Shown here piece by piece: positions 18,870 through 22,258 of a stretch of 22,258 nt of DNA. The DNA lies in contig MNCI01001423.1 in assembly GCA_015680685.1 (NCBI GenBank), positions 5,756-28,013 of the forward strand, given 5' to 3'. Position 1 is the stretch's first letter. Each line of letters begins with the position of its first letter. Position numbers and translations under genes: made by a program. The notes below the pieces were generated by a model. It was given only the letters and a program-made list of their open reading frames with translations, was not told where the DNA came from and did no database searches. Origin of the DNA: Gnetum montanum. Its lineage: Eukaryota > Streptophyta > Gnetopsida > Gnetales > Gnetaceae.

Positions 18870-20040
18870 TTGTAACACCCTTAATGTCACATAATTATTG
18901 TAACTACCCTAAGGTGACTATAAAAGGGCCTTCAAAGAAAAAGAAGAAGAAGGAAGAAGATTGGGTGAAACAACTTAAAGATTGTAAAAGCTTGGCTTGC
19001 TAAAGACAACAATTTAGCTTCTTTGTTATAATCCTATGAGTTCATTCTTTTTCATTTTGTTTTAGTTGCTTAGCTAAAGGTTTAGATAGTATCGTGCTTG
19101 GCATTTAACTTTGGGATTTTTCCTAGGTTGCTTTTATAGTTCTATTTTTACACAATCTTAGACTTCTATTAGGATTTTCCATAGAAGAGCTTATGTTGTT
19201 GAAAAGCCTTAAGAGCAATTTAATAGTAATGTCTTAATAAAATTACCTATTTTGAGCATAGAGAATTTAGGAAAATCTTTGGTATTTTGAAATAACTGAA
19301 ATAACTTCTTCATTTTTAAAGTGTATTGCCTCGGTATTTCAATCCAAAAATTGTCAATTTTTTTGAAAGCTCTGTTGAATGTAATCTTTGACAACTATTA
19401 ACTAGCCAAAATAGAAACTCTTACTTTGTCATTTATGCAGCAATTTTTTGTAGTATAATAAGATTGTCTTCATGAAATTTCTTATTAAGCTTAGAAAGTT
19501 TGGACAATTTTTAGTTATTGAATTAGGAAGAGCTTTATCATGAAGTGTTTCCTCATGTCAATTTATCTTGCTTAAAAACTTGAGATTTCACACAATTTTG
19601 CTTTCTTTTCTTTCCCTTTCTAAGTCCATTGAATCTTGTTGTATTTCTAGTTTTTTTGTGAAACTTTCTTTTTGGGGAAAATTAGGAGTAGATTGTCAAA
19701 TTTGTGCTTAAAAGTTTTTGCAAAATTTTATTTCTTATAAGTATCATACTATAGGGACCGTATAGACTAATTGATCAAACAAGATAGGAATCTCCAATAG
19801 CTCACAACATTTGACAAAGATAGTTGGATCTCTTTTATGATAGCCAATTACAGTTTCACACATAACCTAACCATTTCAACATTCATAACAATAAACACAT
19901 ACTCACATTTAGTTCTTTACATAGCCACTAAGTCTATTTGGAGGTATCTAGGCCTTGGTGTTGCTAGAGACTAGCAAGCACCTAAACCTTATTTAAAGAA
20001 CACCTTCATTTCTTGTGACTTCAATCACCAGAGACTGGAG
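18870..20040 (+). repeat. Repeat unit A, plus orientation, uninterrupted copy
   Basis: This copy is the reverse complement of 14525-15135 joined to 870-1479. It runs straight through the point where the other copy carries the 13-kb gypsy element (ACTAGCC at 19401-19407). It starts with the TATA region at 18919 and ends near AATCACCA (about 20033-20040), which pairs with GGTCACCA at the edge of the other copy. LTR character is possible (TATA box, adjacency to unit B as an internal region) but unproven; no convincing tRNA primer site follows. Confidence 0.85.
18919..18926 (+). promoter_or_regulatory. TATA box of unit A (plus copy)
   Basis: TATAAAAG followed by GGCC, conserved with the minus-strand box at 15087-15094. 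Confidence 0.6.
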
Positions 20041-20094
20041 GCCTCCCAACATTAGTGGTCTGGACCCAAACAATTGCCAACACTTATAAGTTGT

Positions 20095-20815
20095 AAATCC
20101 CATTTAAGCTAGTGTATAAGTTGTAATTTTGGGCAATGAAAAGGTTAAATACACTAGCATATTTAGCCTAAAAGCCAAATACATTGGCTTATAAGTTGTG
20201 TATTTACATTATGCATAACTTGTAACATTCATACAAGTGTATGAAACTGTAACTAATGTAGATTGCAATCTATTTAAGCTATATTTACAACCAATTTTAG
20301 GATTTTTGGCAAATCAAACTTCCCAAAGTAGAAACAACAAAGTAGAGTTGCAAATTTCGTAGCCTTTCAATACCACTTTCAATGCAGAATTTTTTTGCAG
20401 TTTCATAGCAACAGCACTTATCCCATGAATGGATCAGGAGACCAATGTAGATTCAGCATGACACACAACCTACCATCTAAACTATATTCCAAAAATACTT
20501 TGTATTCTCTAACCTCTATATCAGCACCTTTTTTTCTCACAATTAATAAAAAGTTTGCATCTCTTGTTTCACCCATATTTAATGCTTCTTTACTATGTTC
20601 TTATGCTCTGTTTTGAAGTCCTGCACATTACAATTTTTATTTTTTCATTTTCATTAAATACACTTGTTACAGATTTATTAAAGTCCCTAAGCAATCTGCT
20701 GAATCATTTACGATGCTCCGAATTCTTTTCTAAGGCCTGTGGGATTCAGAGTTAAACCATTGCGCTCTAGAATTTTTAGTTTCTAACACCAAATTTTCTA
20801 GGCCATACAACTTAG
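20095..20815 (+). repeat. Repeat unit B, plus orientation
   Basis: Counterpart of 16690-17400. The left part is rich in the word CTTATAAGTTGTA and relatives. Similarity to the minus copy ends at about 20812, close to the point where similarity to the gypsy LTR begins, so this marks a junction between two elements. It carries the shared small frame on its minus strand. Confidence 0.82.
20418..20576 (-). CDS. Small reading frame of unit B, open copy (52 residues, unidentified)
   Basis: The minus strand reads ATG at 20576-20574 to TAA at 20420-20418 without a stop, with words FLLIVRKKGADIEVREYKVF and LCVMLNLHWSPDPFMG. The other unit B copy shares start, end and length but has one internal stop. 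Just upstream on this strand a pyrimidine-poor GTGCAG word could be a splice acceptor, so it may be an exon remnant. No family recognised, and it may simply be a chance frame in a repeat. Confidence 0.3.
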   Translation of the reverse strand: MGETRDANFLLIVRKKGADIEVREYKVFLEYSLDGRLCVMLNLHWSPDPFMG

Positions 20816-20819
20816 TTTA

Positions 20820-21356
20820 ATTTTCATTTCTTTAATATGCTTACTTTAGCCTAGTCTTTTACACTTCAAAAGTACTTTACTTTCTTATCCTCATTAGTAA
20901 GGCAAAATGAGTATGACTAGTTTCGAGTGTATAACTATAATTGTTTGGTAATCCTAGTAATGTTATTGCTTGGTTTGCCTAGTAGCATAACACCTGGTAA
21001 CCCAGTAATAGTTACATAAGCCTAAGACATGTATGGCAAGCCAGGAATGGCTACTTATCACAATAGGATAGAATAGAGTTTCATTTTTGTTATCACTTAG
21101 GCTTACAGTTTATCCTCACTTTCATTATGTTTACACTTAGAAGTAATATGAGCCAACAACATCAAGATATCATATGCCTCACTTAGAGTTAAACCATACA
21201 CTTGCACTTCACCAACTTGAAGTGGGAAGACAATGATCACAAACCTATTATCAACTTTTAGCATACTTACATTGTCCATCCATGCATTACAATGTGTTCA
21301 TGCATGTGCACTCATGACTTATATGGTGGAGTGTTGGGATACTCCACCGCTCATCA
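20820..21356 (+). mobile_element. LTR remnant (3' part) of a second, related gypsy element
   Basis: From about 20820 the sequence follows the second half of the 5' LTR above (about 1880-2437). Landmarks are GAGTATGACTAG for AAGTATGACTGC, TTGGTAATCCTAGTA, TGTTATTGCTTGGT, CATATGCCTCA, GAAGACAATGA and the end CTCATCA at 21350-21356. The first roughly 400 bp of the LTR, including U3 and TATA, are missing or too diverged to see. The CT run is absent. It is clearly more diverged than the two LTRs of the complete element are from each other, so it is a related but separate insertion. Confidence 0.85.
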
Positions 21357-21357
21357 T

Positions 21358-21375
21358 TGGCATTGTTACCAGGGA
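21358..21375 (+). other. Primer-binding site of the second gypsy element
   Basis: TGGCATTGTTACCAGGGA begins one base after the LTR end, as in the complete element. It differs from the tRNA-Asp complement at five positions, all transitions, and none is shared with the five changes at 2439-2456. Confidence 0.78.
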
Positions 21376-21498
21376 TGTGTTAATGTTTGCTTAATAGTTG
21401 ATCTTACAAAGTTTGTTGTATCAAGAATCACAAAGTTTATCCTAAACATTTTTAATCAATATTTTAACACACATACTTAAAAGTGTCAAACATATAAC

Positions 21499-22258
21499 AT
21501 GGCTTCAACACAAAAGTCACCACCTACCAAAGAAACACAAAGGTGTCATGAAAAAATACATGATGAAGAAGACTAGAGTGTGCCCATGCAAACTAGAATT
21601 TCATATGCTCATACAAATCCATATTATCCTGATTTCACATTTATCTTCCATTAATATGAATAGCTAAGGTGGAGAGATTTGCAAGGCAACATAGTTTTTC
21701 CTTCTGAATGTTTAGCACCATCAATGCTACAAGCAAGCTTGATGAGGTTGAACCTTGGCCATGCATAAGAAGGATATCATGTTACTAAACACATGGCTAG
21801 GCCATATCAATCCACAGAAGCACAAATAAGAAGGAATGTTTCCATGGAAATAAGACATGAGAACAACAAAGGAAAGAAAGTAATCCACAATGTTATTTTA
21901 GAATAAATCAATGAGGATACATTCATAATGGAGAAATTCCACCAAAACCATGAATTCCATTCATAGATGTCAATCATTCATCTAGAGGAACTTGTGAAAA
22001 TACAATTGCATTTGACCCTTGCGAAAACACCTAGAAGAGATGCATAAGATTCCAAACATAGGTGAAGCTCAAGGCCTAGATATTTTGCAGAGCCATAAGA
22101 GAATGAATCATTGAAGAACTAGCCAATACCATTCTCTAACTACTTCCTCTTCTTCCTTACAATCATCAGTAGAATTTGATAAGAGGAAACAAAGACCCAG
22201 AGACTATGACAATTAAAGACATAGGGATCATGAGAGACATGAATATTGAAGAAGGTAT
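21499..22258 (+). pseudogene. gag: gag pseudogene of the second element, 5' part (runs off the window)
   Basis: ATG 21499 opens a single frame followed for about 200 codons with about nine stops of the transition type. The words YPDFTFIFH, LRWRDLQGNIVFPSECLAPS and MLQASLMRLNLGHA align with EYTFILH, LQWHDMEGKIAFSPNQSMP and MLFQILKKLGISNLH of the first element's gag (about 2675-2825). This N-terminal region precedes the gag core, which would lie outside the window. The start codon is supported by the shared position after the primer site. Confidence 0.82.

Noticed and set aside
20041-20100. Primer-binding site after unit A that would prove it an LTR
   Set aside because: TGG-starting words occur (for example TGGTCTGGACCC), but none matched a tRNA 3' end that I could recognise, and the exact end of A is uncertain.
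1-22258. tRNA, rRNA, CRISPR array or bacterial operon features
   Set aside because: None were seen; the repeats present are retroelement LTRs, dispersed units, microsatellites and a palindrome array.

Overview
The window looks like nuclear DNA of a seed plant. It is AT-rich, has no bacterial-style gene packing, and is dominated by old LTR retrotransposon sequence whose reading frames are riddled with transition-type stops. Decay and repeat load of this kind are common in large plant genomes such as those of gymnosperms, but no gene here fixes the species. I see no intact protein-coding gene.

Layout. Positions 1-460 are unassigned AT-rich DNA, followed by an array built on the palindrome TAAGCTAGCTTA (about 461-850). 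A dispersed repeat called unit A (minus orientation, about 870-1479 and 14525-15135) is split by a complete but dead 13.0-kb Ty3/gypsy element at 1480-14524. That element has two LTRs (1480-2437 and 13605-14524), a near-perfect 5-bp target duplication, a primer site matching tRNA-Asp, one long gag frame (2588-5056), pol in the order protease, reverse transcriptase, RNase H, integrase (about 5146-8749), a 1.2-kb spacer, an LTR-like promoter module (9965-10060), a large extra 3' reading frame (10494-13357), and a polypurine tract. Gene order, primer site and motifs place it in the non-chromovirus Athila/Tat group.

Right of it lie the end of unit A, a short CpG-rich fragment of a GDSL esterase/lipase gene (15644-15810), unit B in minus orientation (about 16690-17400), a compact fold-back sequence (17817-17942), unit A in plus orientation (about 18870-20040), unit B in plus orientation (about 20095-20815), and the start of a second, related gypsy element (LTR remnant, primer site and decayed gag, about 20820-22258) that leaves the window.

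How the pieces relate. The plus-oriented unit A is an uninterrupted paralogue of the copy hit by the big element, so it shows the pre-insertion sequence of the target. The two LTRs look roughly 80-85% identical by eye over the part I compared, which implies an old insertion. Nearly all catalytic acids of the element's four enzymes have been lost by G-to-A changes, so it cannot be autonomous. The most unusual points are the internal U3-like module ahead of the 3' frame, the two-part 3' frame itself, the in-window empty site, and the GDSL fragment that still carries a splice-acceptor-like boundary.
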